41,206 nucleotides of DNA from positions 1 to 41,206 of the forward strand of contig CALVJY010000020.1 in assembly GCA_944332455.1 (NCBI GenBank). The letters are read 5' to 3'. Made by a program: the position numbers and the translations under genes. Of the stretch, positions 1 through 8,296 are shown in pieces (position 1 is the first letter of the stretch; each line of letters opens with the position of its first letter). A model generated the notes under the pieces. That model had not been told where the DNA came from, made no database searches, and saw only the letters and a list, made by a program, of their open reading frames with translations. This DNA is from an uncultured Clostridia bacterium (GTDB lineage Bacteria > Bacillota > Clostridia > Christensenellales > HGM11417).

Positions 1-1464
1 AAGCGCATGGAACTGGGCGCGCGCCTTCGGAAACTCCCGATGGGCTACTTTACGGCGGGCAACATCGGCAAAATCAGCTCGGTGCTTTCGTCCGATATGG
101 TGTTTGTCGAAGAAAATGTTATGCAGTCGATCGCCGACATGCTGGGCAACGGGTTTTCGGCGCTCCTCATGGTCGCCTTTATGTACGTCATTGACTGGCG
201 CATCGGGCTGCTGGTCACGGGCGTGTCGCTGGCGGTCGTCATCGCCGCGGCCTTTATGAATAAATCGGGCGTAAAACACAGCAATATCCGTCAGCAGCAG
301 AACGAGGAACTGACGGATGCGGTCATCTCCCATATCGAGGGCATCGGTGTCATCAAAAGCTACAATCTGCTCGGCGAAAAGTCGGAAGATCTGACAAAGA
401 ACTTCCGCAAGACAAGGGACGCCGCGCTCAAATTCGAGTTCACGCAGCTGCCGTGGATGGTTGTGCTCAACGTGCTCTATACCGTCGGCATGGCGGGCAT
501 CGTCGCGCTCGGCGTGTGGCTGTACTTTGAAGATATGATGACTTTGCCGTACCTCATCGGCTGCGTGCTGTTCGCCTTCTCCATCTTTCTGCCGCTCAAA
601 ACGCTGTACAGCGAATCGTCGCGCCTGACCGTCATGGGGAGCTGTCTCGACAGGATAGAGGGAGTGTTTGACGAAAAGACGCTGCCCGACAACGGCAAAA
701 AGCACATCCCCGCGACATCTTCCGCGCCCGAAATATCGTTTGAAAACGTGACCTTTGCCTACGGCGAGGAGGATACCGTGCACAATGTCAGCTTTGCGGC
801 GGAAAAGAACACGATGACCGCGCTCGTCGGCCCCAGCGGCGGGGGAAAGACCACGCTTGCAAACCTTTTGGCCCGCTTTTGGGACATCAAGTCGGGCAGT
901 ATCAAGGTGCGGGGCGTGGACATCCGCGATGTGCCGCTTGCCGAACTCATGGACAAGATCAGCATGGTGTTCCAGCGCGTGTACCTGTTTCAGGATACCG
1001 TCTATAACAACATCGCGATGGGCAGACCGACCGCCACAAGAGAGGAAGTGGAGGAGGCAGCTAAGAAGGCGCGCTGCTATGACTTCATCATGAATTTGCC
1101 GCAGGGGTTCGAGACCGTCATCGGTGAGGGCGGAGCCTCCCTTTCGGGCGGGGAAAAACAGCGCATCTCCATTGCGCGGTGTATTTTAAAAGACGCGCCC
1201 ATCGTCATTCTGGACGAGGCGACGGCGAGCGTGGACCTCGACAACGAGCGGCACATTCAGGAGGCCATCACCGAACTTGTCCGCGGAAAAACCTTGCTCG
1301 TCATCGCGCACCGGCTGAACACCATCCGCGCGGCGGATCAGATCGTCGTCGTGTCCGAGGGCAGAGTCGCCGAACAGGGCACACATGAACAGCTGTTGGA
1401 TCGGGGCGGCATCTACCACAATTTCGTACAGTTGCGCGAAAGACAGCGCCTTTCGGGCGGATAA
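1..1464 (+). CDS. ABC exporter, permease/ATPase, 5' truncated by window edge
   Basis: This is the C-terminal part of a half-size ABC exporter with fused membrane and ATPase domains. The reading frame is open to base 1, so the real start lies upstream. About 485 residues are visible from the first in-frame ATG at base 7, against roughly 580 for a full family member. Hydrophobic stretches typical of the exporter membrane domain fill the first 210 residues. The ATPase follows: Walker A GPSGGGKT (bases 829-852), Q-loop VFQRVYLF, signature LSGGEKQR (about 1141-1164), Walker B with ILDEATASVD (about 1206-1236) and the H-loop IAHRL. All key residues are present, so it should be active. The substrate cannot be told from sequence. 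In many genomes such genes come in heterodimeric pairs, and the partner would be upstream, outside the window. Confidence 0.93.
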   Translation, partial: KRMELGARLRKLPMGYFTAGNIGKISSVLSSDMVFVEENVMQSIADMLGNGFSALLMVAFMYVIDWRIGLLVTGVSLAVVIAAAFMNKSGVKHSNIRQQQNEELTDAVISHIEGIGVIKSYNLLGEKSEDLTKNFRKTRDAALKFEFTQLPWMVVLNVLYTVGMAGIVALGVWLYFEDMMTLPYLIGCVLFAFSIFLPLKTLYSESSRLTVMGSCLDRIEGVFDEKTLPDNGKKHIPATSSAPEISFENVTFAYGEEDTVHNVSFAAEKNTMTALVGPSGGGKTTLANLLARFWDIKSGSIKVRGVDIRDVPLAELMDKISMVFQRVYLFQDTVYNNIAMGRPTATREEVEEAAKKARCYDFIMNLPQGFETVIGEGGASLSGGEKQRISIARCILKDAPIVILDEATASVDLDNERHIQEAITELVRGKTLLVIAHRLNTIRAADQIVVVSEGRVAEQGTHEQLLDRGGIYHNFVQLRERQRLSGG

Positions 1465-1489
1465 GGAGGAGAGGGACAAGGGATTCTGA

Positions 1490-1757
1490 GTGATATTTTG
1501 GCCTTTGGCCAAAGTGATATTTTCAGCCTTACGGCTGAAAGTGATATGCAGGTTCCCTGCGTGATATTTTGACCTGCGGTCAAAGTTGCGGACAAGACCA
1601 AAACTTCTCCTGAAGGGAGAAATAAAACTTTGCGAAGCAAAATCTCACTTGCCGTCAGGCAAATATAACTTGCCATTGGCAAATATCACTGGCCAACGGC
1701 CTGTCACTTGCCGCAGGCAAATAACACTGCCGAAAGGCAAATACCACTGCGGGGCAG
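1490..1757. repeat. Array of about ten short hairpins separated by GTGATAT / ATATCAC spacers
   Basis: In the left half, GTGATAT occurs at 1490, 1514, 1541 and 1561. Each copy is followed by a different small perfect hairpin: TTTGGCC/GGCCAAA 1497-1513, TTTCAGCC/GGCTGAAA 1521-1540, GCAGG/CCTGC 1548-1560, TTTGACC/GGTCAAA 1568-1584. In the right half the spacer appears as its reverse complement (ATATCACT at 1683, with variants ATCTCACT, ATATAACT, ATAACACT and ATACCACT). It alternates with hairpins such as TTGCC/GGCAA (1649-1662, 1670-1682, 1708-1720) and GGCC/GGCC (1691-1701). The whole is therefore a large imperfect palindrome built from small ones, centred near 1600-1640. It lies directly after the ABC exporter. 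No coding potential is seen. Confidence 0.85.
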
Positions 1758-1782
1758 CGATCAAAATCCATCGCTGTCCCGC
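1749..1782 (+). terminator. Terminator-like 13-bp hairpin ending the hairpin array
   Basis: Bases 1749-1761 pair with 1770-1782 (13 bp with one G-U), leaving an 8-base loop. No T tract follows, so it may be a Rho-type or merely structural element. A second small inverted repeat GCGGCC/GGCCGC follows at 1790-1809. Confidence 0.4.
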
Positions 1783-1913
1783 ATTCATCGCGGCCCCGCG
1801 CGAGGCCGCCTGCGGCAGGAATAATTATCCGCGATTTTCGGCAAATTGATAGGGACCCTTTCCGGCCGGAAAAGCCGGTGCCGGAAAGTCAAAACACCGT
1901 CTGGGAGAAAATC

Positions 1914-4900
1914 ATGAAGCAAAAAGTTCTGCGGATGCTGTCTGTCTTTCTGATCCTCGTCATGCTGCTTTGCGGCAGCTTTTCCTGCCGGTCCGGCTCG
2001 GGGTGTTCCAACCGGGAGCCGGAAAGTTCCCTCCCGCCCGAGAATTCTCTGCCGGAGCCCGGCCTGCCGCCTGAGAGTTCGGATCCGGCTTCGCCCGAAG
2101 AGCCCGGTCCGGGGGAGGAGCCGGAAGAGGAACGCTGGCCGGAGACCCTCTTTTCGGACCGCATGAAAAACACCTCCAGGGTCGGCATGGAGGCAGAAGT
2201 TTTGGGCACGGTCCAAAGAAGGCTGCCCGAGATCTCGGACGGCGGCCTCGGCAGCTATCCCCTCTACGGCCGGACCTTCTCCGGCGACGAGGAGGCAAAG
2301 CAGGCCGTCCTGGACGAAAACCAATCTCTTCTGGCCTCCGATTCCACCTATGACGGCATGGACGCCGAGGGCAACCTGTATCTGAACGGCGCGGAGACCG
2401 GCCGGAAGCTCTTCAGGCATTCGGCCTCGGTCGGGCTGTACGAGGGGGATGTGGCCGACGACGAGCCCGCCCTGGTCAAACGGCTGACCATCCGCGCCAG
2501 GAGCGGGGGCAACCACATCACCGGCCTCTACGCCCCGGCCGGAGAAGTCGTCAAAGTCGAGATGAGCGGGGAGGATCTGGCCGCCACGGGGGGACTGCGG
2601 GTCTGCATCGGCCAGGAGCTGACCAACGGACAGCAGAACAACATCTGGCTGACCCGGGACTTTGTCCGCATGCCCTATTTGGCCAACGTCATGACCGTGA
2701 ATGCGGAGACGGCCTATGTCGGTTCCTTTCTGGGCGGGCCGATCTATCTCCGCCCCGTCCGCGCCGGAACGGAGTTTGCGGTCACCCTCTCGGGCGGCGT
2801 GGCCTATTCGCACTTCATTCTGGGCTGCACCACCCGGGAGGAATTCGAGCAAAACCGGAAGGCATCGGCCCCCTACTTCGATCTGGAGGTCTGGGATGAC
2901 GCCGTCCGCCATTCCGGCCCCAAAAGCCGGGCCGCCCGCTTCGATTTTGAACAGCTGACCGAGGCCGCCCTGCTGTGGGACAAGATCTGCCTGGTCTCCA
3001 ACCAGGTGCCGGCCGGGTCGGGGGGCGATCTGGGGATCAACTTTCTGTATGACCCCTTCGTCGCCGCGGGCAGCATGGTGGCCTTTGTGGGCCGGCACAC
3101 CGTCAACTGTCCGCTCTCCTGTCTGACCGACGCCCTCGACGCCGAGCAGGCCGTGCTGGATCCTTCCGACAACTTCTGGGGGTGCATCCACGAACTCAAT
3201 CACCACTATCAGCGGTTCGGCTTCCATCCCGGGGACGAGGTGACCAACAACGCGGTCAGCATCGTCTCCTACAGCCTGTTCACCAAGGTCTCGTCCAGGC
3301 GCACCCTCGACGGCGGATCGGAGGGGAACTACGCCACCGGCTGGAACCGCTACGCCAATCCCTCCTGGTGCCTGAAGCAGACCCTGCAAAACGGCGGAGT
3401 CAATTCGGCCCTGGATTCCTACGTCAATCTGATCCACGCCTTCGGACAGGACGCCTTCATCCGGGCCACTCAGGCGGGCGGAGGGCGGGGCGGCACCGAC
3501 GTCTGGTTCAAAGCGGTCTGCGAGGCCACCGGGTTTGACATGACCTACTATTTCACGGAGGTGCTGCACCAGACCCTCTCGGAGGAGGTTCTGGCCGAAG
3601 TCGAGGGAAAAGGGCTGCCCATGTATCTGCCGGCCGCCCTCATCTATCAGACCGGAAGATCCTACGGGGGAGGGCGGAAGGCCTTCCGCTCCGCGCAGCC
3701 CTACGAGATCGAGCCGGGCGCCGACTTTGTGCTGGATCTGTCCCAAAATCTGGTGCTGCCCGAGGGATTTTCTTGGGAGGTGAAGAAGATCACCGCCCCC
3801 GCCTTCGGAGTTTTGACCGAGCGGGGCGAGGGCGTCTACGTCTACGCGCCGGATCCCGGCCGCCGGGACTCGGGGCCCATCCGCCTCACCCTGCGGGTGA
3901 CCAAGGACGACGCCGCCTTCGAGGTGGAGGACCTGGAATTTCTGATCGAGCTCAAGCAGAGCCAGAGGGAGGGCGTGCTGGAACGGACGGTCTATACCTA
4001 CGAGCCGGAGGCCATGTACGCCGACGTCGAGGAGGCCGTGCGCGCCGGGTACGCCGGCTTTTCCTCGGTCACCGAGGAGGACAACCTGAACCGGATCCAG
4101 AACAGCAACACCGAGATCTGGGAGCCCTCGCCCGGGCAGAATGCGGTCATGGAGATCCGGGGCAAGTTCAGGATCCCCGGCGACGGGACCTACCGCGTCG
4201 CCCTGCGCGGCCGCCGTCAGGCCGGGCTGTGGCTCTCCCTGGACGGGGGCAGCACCTACGAAATGTCGGCCGAAGTGAACAACCCGGAGGGGACGCCCGG
4301 CTTCCACCCCGAGGACCCCGGGACCTTCCGGGACCTCGAGCTGAAAAAGGGGACATGGGTGTATTTCAAGGCCGTGCTGTTGGTCACCTACGGGGGGAGT
4401 TTCATCGGCCTGGGGCTGGGACGGGTGGAGGACGGCCAGGCCCAGATCGGCTATCTGAACGCCCTGAGGCAGTCCTATGAGGAGGAAGCCTTCGAGAGCG
4501 GCTATTTCTACCGCCGGGACTACCGCTGGGACTACACGGAGCCCCGTCCGGTCGGGCAGAGCCTGGAAGAGACCAATTACCGCCCCTGGGACCAAAGCTA
4601 CGCCATCGAAAACCTGTTCGACGAGGACAAGACCAATTTCATCCACTCCGACCGCACCGGGATCAGCGAGGAAAATCCCTTCGACCTCACCGTCCGCCTT
4701 GCGGAGCCGGTCACGGCCAACACCCTGACCATCGTGGGCGAGCCCACCAGAGTCTATCTGCCCAAAAACTTCGAGCTGTACGGAGGCCCCGATCCCGGGC
4801 ATCTGGAAAAGCTCTGCTCGGTCCGGAACGCCGAGGTGAAAGACGGCAACGTCACGGCCTCTTTCGAGACCCGGGAGATCGGCTGCTACCGCCTGGTCGT

Positions 4901-5330
4901 CACGGACACCACGGCGCCGGGCACCCGCTACATCGCCTTCCGGGAGGCGGTGCTGTCCTTTCGGATCCCGGACGGCCTGTGGCTGTCGCCGGACGAGGAG
5001 CATTTCGAGTTCAAAGGGGACTGGACCCTGACACCGGGGCTGGCCTCCTTCGGGCATCGCTACGAGGGGGAAAACGCGGTCATGGAGTTCTCCTTCACCG
5101 GCAGCCGCTTTGCGATCCTGGCCGCCCGAGGGGAGACCTACGGCCGTTTCGAGGTGCTGATCGACGGCCTTTCGGCCGGCACGGCCGATCTGAGCGGCGC
5201 GGACGATCCGGTCTCTTTGGCCTTCCTCTCCGGAGAACTGTCCGAAGGTCCGCACAGGGTGACCCTCCGCAGCCGGGAACGGTTCAACCTGGATTCGGTG
5301 GTCATCTGGGGTCAGATCACGGAAAATTGA
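1914..5330 (+). CDS. Secreted M60-family (enhancin/mucinase-like) metallopeptidase with C-terminal binding domains
   Basis: This 1138-residue exported protein has a hydrophobic signal at residues 5-24 and then a Glu/Pro/Ser-rich linker to about residue 65. Cys at 20, 25 and 31 leave open whether it is a lipoprotein, since none fits the lipobox well. The zinc site is HELNH at 426-430 with Glu442 as probable third ligand, matching the M60 pattern HExxH-x(8-28)-E. Upstream, a segment around 'GLYAPAGEVV' (about residue 205) is the beta-sandwich that usually precedes M60 catalysis. Residues about 880-1020 resemble a discoidin/F5-8C binding domain, and the last 120 residues form another beta-rich module. 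M60 enzymes cleave mucin-type glycoproteins. The ATG at 1914 is preferred over an in-frame ATG at 1878 because GGGAG precedes it and the signal peptide starts there. Confidence 0.87.
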   Translation: MKQKVLRMLSVFLILVMLLCGSFSCRSGSGCSNREPESSLPPENSLPEPGLPPESSDPASPEEPGPGEEPEEERWPETLFSDRMKNTSRVGMEAEVLGTVQRRLPEISDGGLGSYPLYGRTFSGDEEAKQAVLDENQSLLASDSTYDGMDAEGNLYLNGAETGRKLFRHSASVGLYEGDVADDEPALVKRLTIRARSGGNHITGLYAPAGEVVKVEMSGEDLAATGGLRVCIGQELTNGQQNNIWLTRDFVRMPYLANVMTVNAETAYVGSFLGGPIYLRPVRAGTEFAVTLSGGVAYSHFILGCTTREEFEQNRKASAPYFDLEVWDDAVRHSGPKSRAARFDFEQLTEAALLWDKICLVSNQVPAGSGGDLGINFLYDPFVAAGSMVAFVGRHTVNCPLSCLTDALDAEQAVLDPSDNFWGCIHELNHHYQRFGFHPGDEVTNNAVSIVSYSLFTKVSSRRTLDGGSEGNYATGWNRYANPSWCLKQTLQNGGVNSALDSYVNLIHAFGQDAFIRATQAGGGRGGTDVWFKAVCEATGFDMTYYFTEVLHQTLSEEVLAEVEGKGLPMYLPAALIYQTGRSYGGGRKAFRSAQPYEIEPGADFVLDLSQNLVLPEGFSWEVKKITAPAFGVLTERGEGVYVYAPDPGRRDSGPIRLTLRVTKDDAAFEVEDLEFLIELKQSQREGVLERTVYTYEPEAMYADVEEAVRAGYAGFSSVTEEDNLNRIQNSNTEIWEPSPGQNAVMEIRGKFRIPGDGTYRVALRGRRQAGLWLSLDGGSTYEMSAEVNNPEGTPGFHPEDPGTFRDLELKKGTWVYFKAVLLVTYGGSFIGLGLGRVEDGQAQIGYLNALRQSYEEEAFESGYFYRRDYRWDYTEPRPVGQSLEETNYRPWDQSYAIENLFDEDKTNFIHSDRTGISEENPFDLTVRLAEPVTANTLTIVGEPTRVYLPKNFELYGGPDPGHLEKLCSVRNAEVKDGNVTASFETREIGCYRLVVTDTTAPGTRYIAFREAVLSFRIPDGLWLSPDEEHFEFKGDWTLTPGLASFGHRYEGENAVMEFSFTGSRFAILAARGETYGRFEVLIDGLSAGTADLSGADDPVSLAFLSGELSEGPHRVTLRSRERFNLDSVVIWGQITEN

Positions 5331-5401
5331 GCGAAGAAGGTTAGAAGCGAAAAAAGCGGGTTTAGCCGCAATTTTCGAAATTAAAACGAAACCATTCTAA
5401 C

Positions 5402-5456
5402 AGAGGTCCGCTTCCGGAAAAAGCTCGGGAGCGGACCTCTTGTCCTTTATAGGACA
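5402..5456. terminator. Terminator hairpins between convergent genes
   Basis: AGAGGTCCGCT (5402-5412) pairs perfectly with AGCGGACCTCT (5430-5440). A second small hairpin TGTCCT/AGGACA sits at 5441-5456. They lie between the metallopeptidase and the convergent URO-D gene and probably stop transcripts from the plus strand. The long T tract of a classical terminator is missing. Confidence 0.55.
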
Positions 5457-5464
5457 AAGTTCAG

Positions 5465-5506
5465 CCCCCGCCGTTGCCGTCCCTGTTCAGACGGCAGCGG
5501 CGGGGG
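5465..5506. terminator. Long GC-rich hairpin, 17-bp stem
   Basis: Bases 5465-5481 pair with 5490-5506 (one G-U pair), with an 8-base loop. It could act in either direction between the convergent genes. The remaining 5507-5746 holds nothing I can recognise. Confidence 0.45.
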
Positions 5507-5746
5507 CGGTATCTGTTTGCCCGGGAATGGACCGGCGGCGAATCAGGTCCTTTGCAGAGATCGGCGGGACCGCAAGGAGATCGGATCCCTTCTCAGGGTG
5601 TCCACCGGAGCCAACTCCTTCGCAGCGATTGACAGAGCTGGAGGGGATCAGCGCGTTCGCAGGGGCGGGCGAGAGCAGGGGATCCCTGGGCTGTCCTGAA
5701 CGGAGGAGATTGGTCCGTCCGCCGCGAGGAGGAGCAGAGGGCAAAA

Positions 5747-6844
5747 TCAGTACCGTCCGTAGCGGTGGGCGGCGTTGTACATGGCGATGACGTTTTCCAC
5801 GGGGGTGTTGTCCTGGATGGCGTGCGTGGGGGCAAAGTGGTATCCCCGGACGGGCATCATGATCTCCAGGGTTTCCCGGCAGACCTGTTCGGTCTCGGCC
5901 GCGGTGCCGTAGGCCAGGGGACCGGCCGTGGAGATGCAGCCGCGGAAATTCAGCCGTCCGCCGAAATGTGCGGCCAAAAAGGAGGGGCTCATGTTTACGG
6001 CCTCGGGCTGCAGGGTGTCCACCCCGCGGATGCCCATTTGGATAAAGTCTTCAAAGGCCCAGCTGCTGCTGCCGCAGGAGTGCATGATCACGGGCAGGCC
6101 GTAGCTTTTGGCCAGATCGACGAACTGCTGATGGATGGGCCGGATGCGGGTCCGGTAGAGTTCGGGGCTGATCATGGGGGCGATCTGGGTGCCCAGGTCC
6201 TCGCCCAGCCAGACAAAGTCCAGAAGGCCCTTGCAGGTCTCGAGCAGGCGCTCCATCATGCCCAGCTGGAAGGCGGCGCGCCGGCCGATGAAGCGGAGGG
6301 CGGCCTCGTCTCCCAGGGCCAGGTGGCAGAGGACGTCCTCCATCCCCATGATCCTGCCGTTGGAGTTCAGAATGTCCGGGATGCCGGGATTGCCGGCGTA
6401 CAGGGCCAGCTCTCCGCCGTAGCTCCGGGCCAACTCCCGGGCGGCCGCATAGTCGAAATCGTCGGGATCGGGCACCGGAAAGCGGTCGAACATCTCGTCG
6501 GAGGCCTCCTGCAGCGGGAAGTCCACAAAATCCCAGTAGCCGCCCGTGCTGTGCTCCACCCAGCGCATGACGCAGCCTTCCAGCGGGTCTACCCGCCGGT
6601 CGGGCGGAGCCTGAAAGAGTTCTTTTCCCACGTAAGGGGCCGAAATGGGGCGGTAATCCACCCCCAGCGCCCGGTACAGCGGCTCGATGTCCGTCTCCGG
6701 CAGGCCGAGGGCCCGGCAGAGTTTGCGGTAAATGTTGGGATTGGTCTCAAACCCGATGGTCACCCGGTCGGTCTTTTCAAAATCAAAGGTCCGGCGGACC
6801 CTTTCCTTGGCGCTCATGCGCTCGGGGGCTTTTTCGATCTTCAT
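5747..6844 (-). CDS. Uroporphyrinogen decarboxylase (URO-D)-fold protein, probably a corrinoid-type methyltransferase relative
   Basis: This 365-residue protein of the URO-D superfamily includes the cobalamin-dependent methyltransferases MtaA/MtbA. The middle of the chain follows the family's barrel pattern ('WLGEDLGTQ', then 'SPELY'). The zinc-type motif HSC (His255, Cys257) inside 'VIMHSCGSS' is what the methyltransferase branch uses; heme-pathway URO-D lacks it. No corrinoid protein or methyl donor gene lies nearby, so the substrate is unknown. The start at 6844 is chosen because AAGGAG lies 6 bases upstream; the frame extends 22 codons further without a ribosome site. It is divergent from an AraC regulator, which is probably its controller. 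True heme biosynthesis is unlikely given the context. Confidence 0.8.
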   Translation of the reverse strand: MKIEKAPERMSAKERVRRTFDFEKTDRVTIGFETNPNIYRKLCRALGLPETDIEPLYRALGVDYRPISAPYVGKELFQAPPDRRVDPLEGCVMRWVEHSTGGYWDFVDFPLQEASDEMFDRFPVPDPDDFDYAAARELARSYGGELALYAGNPGIPDILNSNGRIMGMEDVLCHLALGDEAALRFIGRRAAFQLGMMERLLETCKGLLDFVWLGEDLGTQIAPMISPELYRTRIRPIHQQFVDLAKSYGLPVIMHSCGSSSWAFEDFIQMGIRGVDTLQPEAVNMSPSFLAAHFGGRLNFRGCISTAGPLAYGTAAETEQVCRETLEIMMPVRGYHFAPTHAIQDNTPVENVIAMYNAAHRYGRY

Positions 6845-6960
6845 GTTCTGCTCCTTGTAAGTTGTCGAAACGGTTGTTCCTGCCGCAGCAAGAGGCCCTC
6901 CCCTGGGCAAAATTCCCGGTTCGGCTTCCTTGACAGCTTCGGGGCCGCCTCTCTTGCCGC

Positions 6961-6989
6961 TTTACTTTTCGTCGGAAATATTATATACT
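6961..6989 (+). promoter_or_regulatory. Sigma-A promoter for the AraC regulator gene
   Basis: TTTACT (6961-6966) and TATACT (6984-6989) have a 17-base spacer. The -10 overlaps the divergent promoter's -10. The -35 is weak, which fits an activator or autoregulated gene. Confidence 0.55.
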
Positions 6990-7008
6990 ATATTTGCACT
7001 CCTGACAA
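6980..7008 (-). promoter_or_regulatory. Sigma-A promoter for the URO-D gene
   Basis: On the minus strand TTGTCA (7003-7008) and TATAAT (6980-6985) are 17 bases apart. The -10 overlaps the -10 of the opposite AraC promoter, so the two genes compete for polymerase. The predicted transcript has a leader of about 130 bases. Confidence 0.7.
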
Positions 7009-7054
7009 TGGAGTTTTGACCCGAAAAAATGTACTTTTGCACAAAGGAGCAGGC

Positions 7055-7825
7055 ATGAGCGTCTTCGCCGAATTCAGCGTCATCAACTATTTTCCCTGCG
7101 AAAAGGGCTTTTTCACCCCGCCCCGGGTCTTTGACTATCCCTATCTTCTGTATGTTCACGGCGGAAAGGGGGAATATAAGATCGGGAACAGGCGGCACCG
7201 CTGTGAAAAAGGGGATCTTCTGTTCTGCCGGCCGGGGGAGGAAAACACCATCTTCGCCGACAAGGAGGATCCCTTTGTGCTCTCCGGACTGGAATTTACG
7301 GTGGAGGACGAGAAAAAACTGGAGCAGATGCTCCCCGAAAAGCTCAATCTGCGGGGGCAGGACTTTGCCGAGGCCTGCATCGGCAAGATGATCGAGGAGG
7401 CCCTTTACGACCGGATCTGCGGCAGGGAGATCTGCACCCATCTGCTCAACGCCCTGCTTTTGGAATTGTTCCGGACCGCGCAGGGGGATCCGGGGCGGGA
7501 AAAGCCGGACGCCCGGGAGATCCTGAACTACATCGCGGCCCATCTCGGCCGGAAGATCCCGGTCCGGGAACTGAGCGAGACCTTCCATTACCACCGGAAC
7601 ACGGTCAACCGTCTGGTGAAGGAGGCCACCGGCCTTTCCGTCGGCGCCTACATCCAATCTCTCCGCCTCCGGGAGGCCAAAAAACTGCTGCGTTTCACCC
7701 GCAAGAGCGTGGAGGAGATCGCCTTTCTGACGGGCTACTCCTCGGCGGCCTTTTTCTGCCTGCAGTTCAAGGAGAAGACCGGCCTGACCCCGGCCAGATT
7801 CCGGCGGGGCGGGCCGGAGCTGTGA
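7055..7825 (+). CDS. AraC family transcriptional regulator
   Basis: This 256-residue DNA-binding regulator has an N-terminal cupin-like sensor half (residues 1-110, with the 'GDLLFCRPGEEN' turn of AraC arm/cupin domains). The C-terminal double helix-turn-helix spans about 155-250. The second helix-turn-helix carries the expected 'IAFLTGYSSAAFFCLQFKEKTG' type pattern ending in TPARFR. The ATG at 7055 is supported by AAAGGAG five bases upstream; the frame is open far upstream only because of GC-rich antisense reading of the URO-D gene. Divergent orientation and shared promoter region suggest that it controls the URO-D gene. The ligand is unknown, probably a small metabolite or sugar. Confidence 0.9.
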   Translation: MSVFAEFSVINYFPCEKGFFTPPRVFDYPYLLYVHGGKGEYKIGNRRHRCEKGDLLFCRPGEENTIFADKEDPFVLSGLEFTVEDEKKLEQMLPEKLNLRGQDFAEACIGKMIEEALYDRICGREICTHLLNALLLELFRTAQGDPGREKPDAREILNYIAAHLGRKIPVRELSETFHYHRNTVNRLVKEATGLSVGAYIQSLRLREAKKLLRFTRKSVEEIAFLTGYSSAAFFCLQFKEKTGLTPARFRRGGPEL

Positions 7826-7976
7826 ATCCCGATTTTCCGGCGGAGGGTCCGGAACGGTGATTTCTTTCGTCGGGACGGTCCGGATCGGCAGAGACCCTGG
7901 ACCGGAGGATGTTGGGCGCGGACCGTCAAACTTTGCCTCAGATCGGGCGATTTTAGGGAGAAGAGGCCCTTTTTTC

Positions 7977-8006
7977 TTTACCTTCGCCGGAAAAATGTGC
8001 TATACT
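7977..8006 (+). promoter_or_regulatory. Promoter of the sensor kinase/response regulator operon
   Basis: TTTACC (7977-7982) and TATACT (8001-8006) are 18 bases apart. Transcription from here would include a repeat-rich leader of about 280 bases before the kinase start at 8297. Between the AraC stop (7825) and this promoter I see no gene. Confidence 0.5.
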
Positions 8007-8020
8007 AGGGAAAACGGAAT

Positions 8021-8217
8021 CAGGGGAGGCTTTGTCCCCTGAAATAAAATTTGTCTCCTGAAATTGAAAAACCTGTTGCCGCTTCGCGGCATTCAAGCGA
8101 TTCTGCGCTGAATTAAAATTTATTCCCTTACATTGGGGAAACTGCCCTTCACTTGCAGTGCGTCAAGTAACGCGGCAGCTGCAATAAAATTTGTCTCCTG
8201 AAATTTGGAAAACCTGT
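8021..8217 (+). repeat. Leader repeats: three copies of a 35-nt element about 70 nt apart, with hairpins between
   Basis: Copies of ATAAAATTTGTCTCCTGAAA-type sequence start at 8043 and 8183 (nearly identical over 35 bases). A diverged copy starts at 8111, giving spacings of 68 and 72. A partial copy (TTTGTCCCCTGAAAT) precedes at 8031. Hairpins fill the gaps: CAGGGGA/TCCCCTG (8021-8041), GCCGC/GCGGC after the first copy and GCGT/ACGC after the second. The array lies in the presumed untranslated leader of the kinase operon. Confidence 0.7.
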
Positions 8218-8296
8218 TTCTGTTGAAAAAGTTCGCTTTCCGGCCCCGCGCCGGACCGGAAGCGGGGATGGCCCGGAGAGGGCGGAGGAGGTGCGG

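Noticed and set aside
1490..1757. CRISPR array
   Set aside because: The repeated part is only 7-8 bases, the intervening parts are 13-20-base palindromes and the orientation reverses midway; no cas gene is present.
1785..5255. 1156-residue open frame on the minus strand opposite the metallopeptidase
   Set aside because: It is a GC-rich shadow of the M60 gene: no ribosome site, no domain, repetitive Gly/Val/Asp/Gln composition, and the plus strand has clear motifs and a signal peptide.
5765..7054. Long N-terminal extension of the AraC regulator at 7055
   Set aside because: It reads antisense to the URO-D gene and through both promoters; AAAGGAG and the domain start support 7055.
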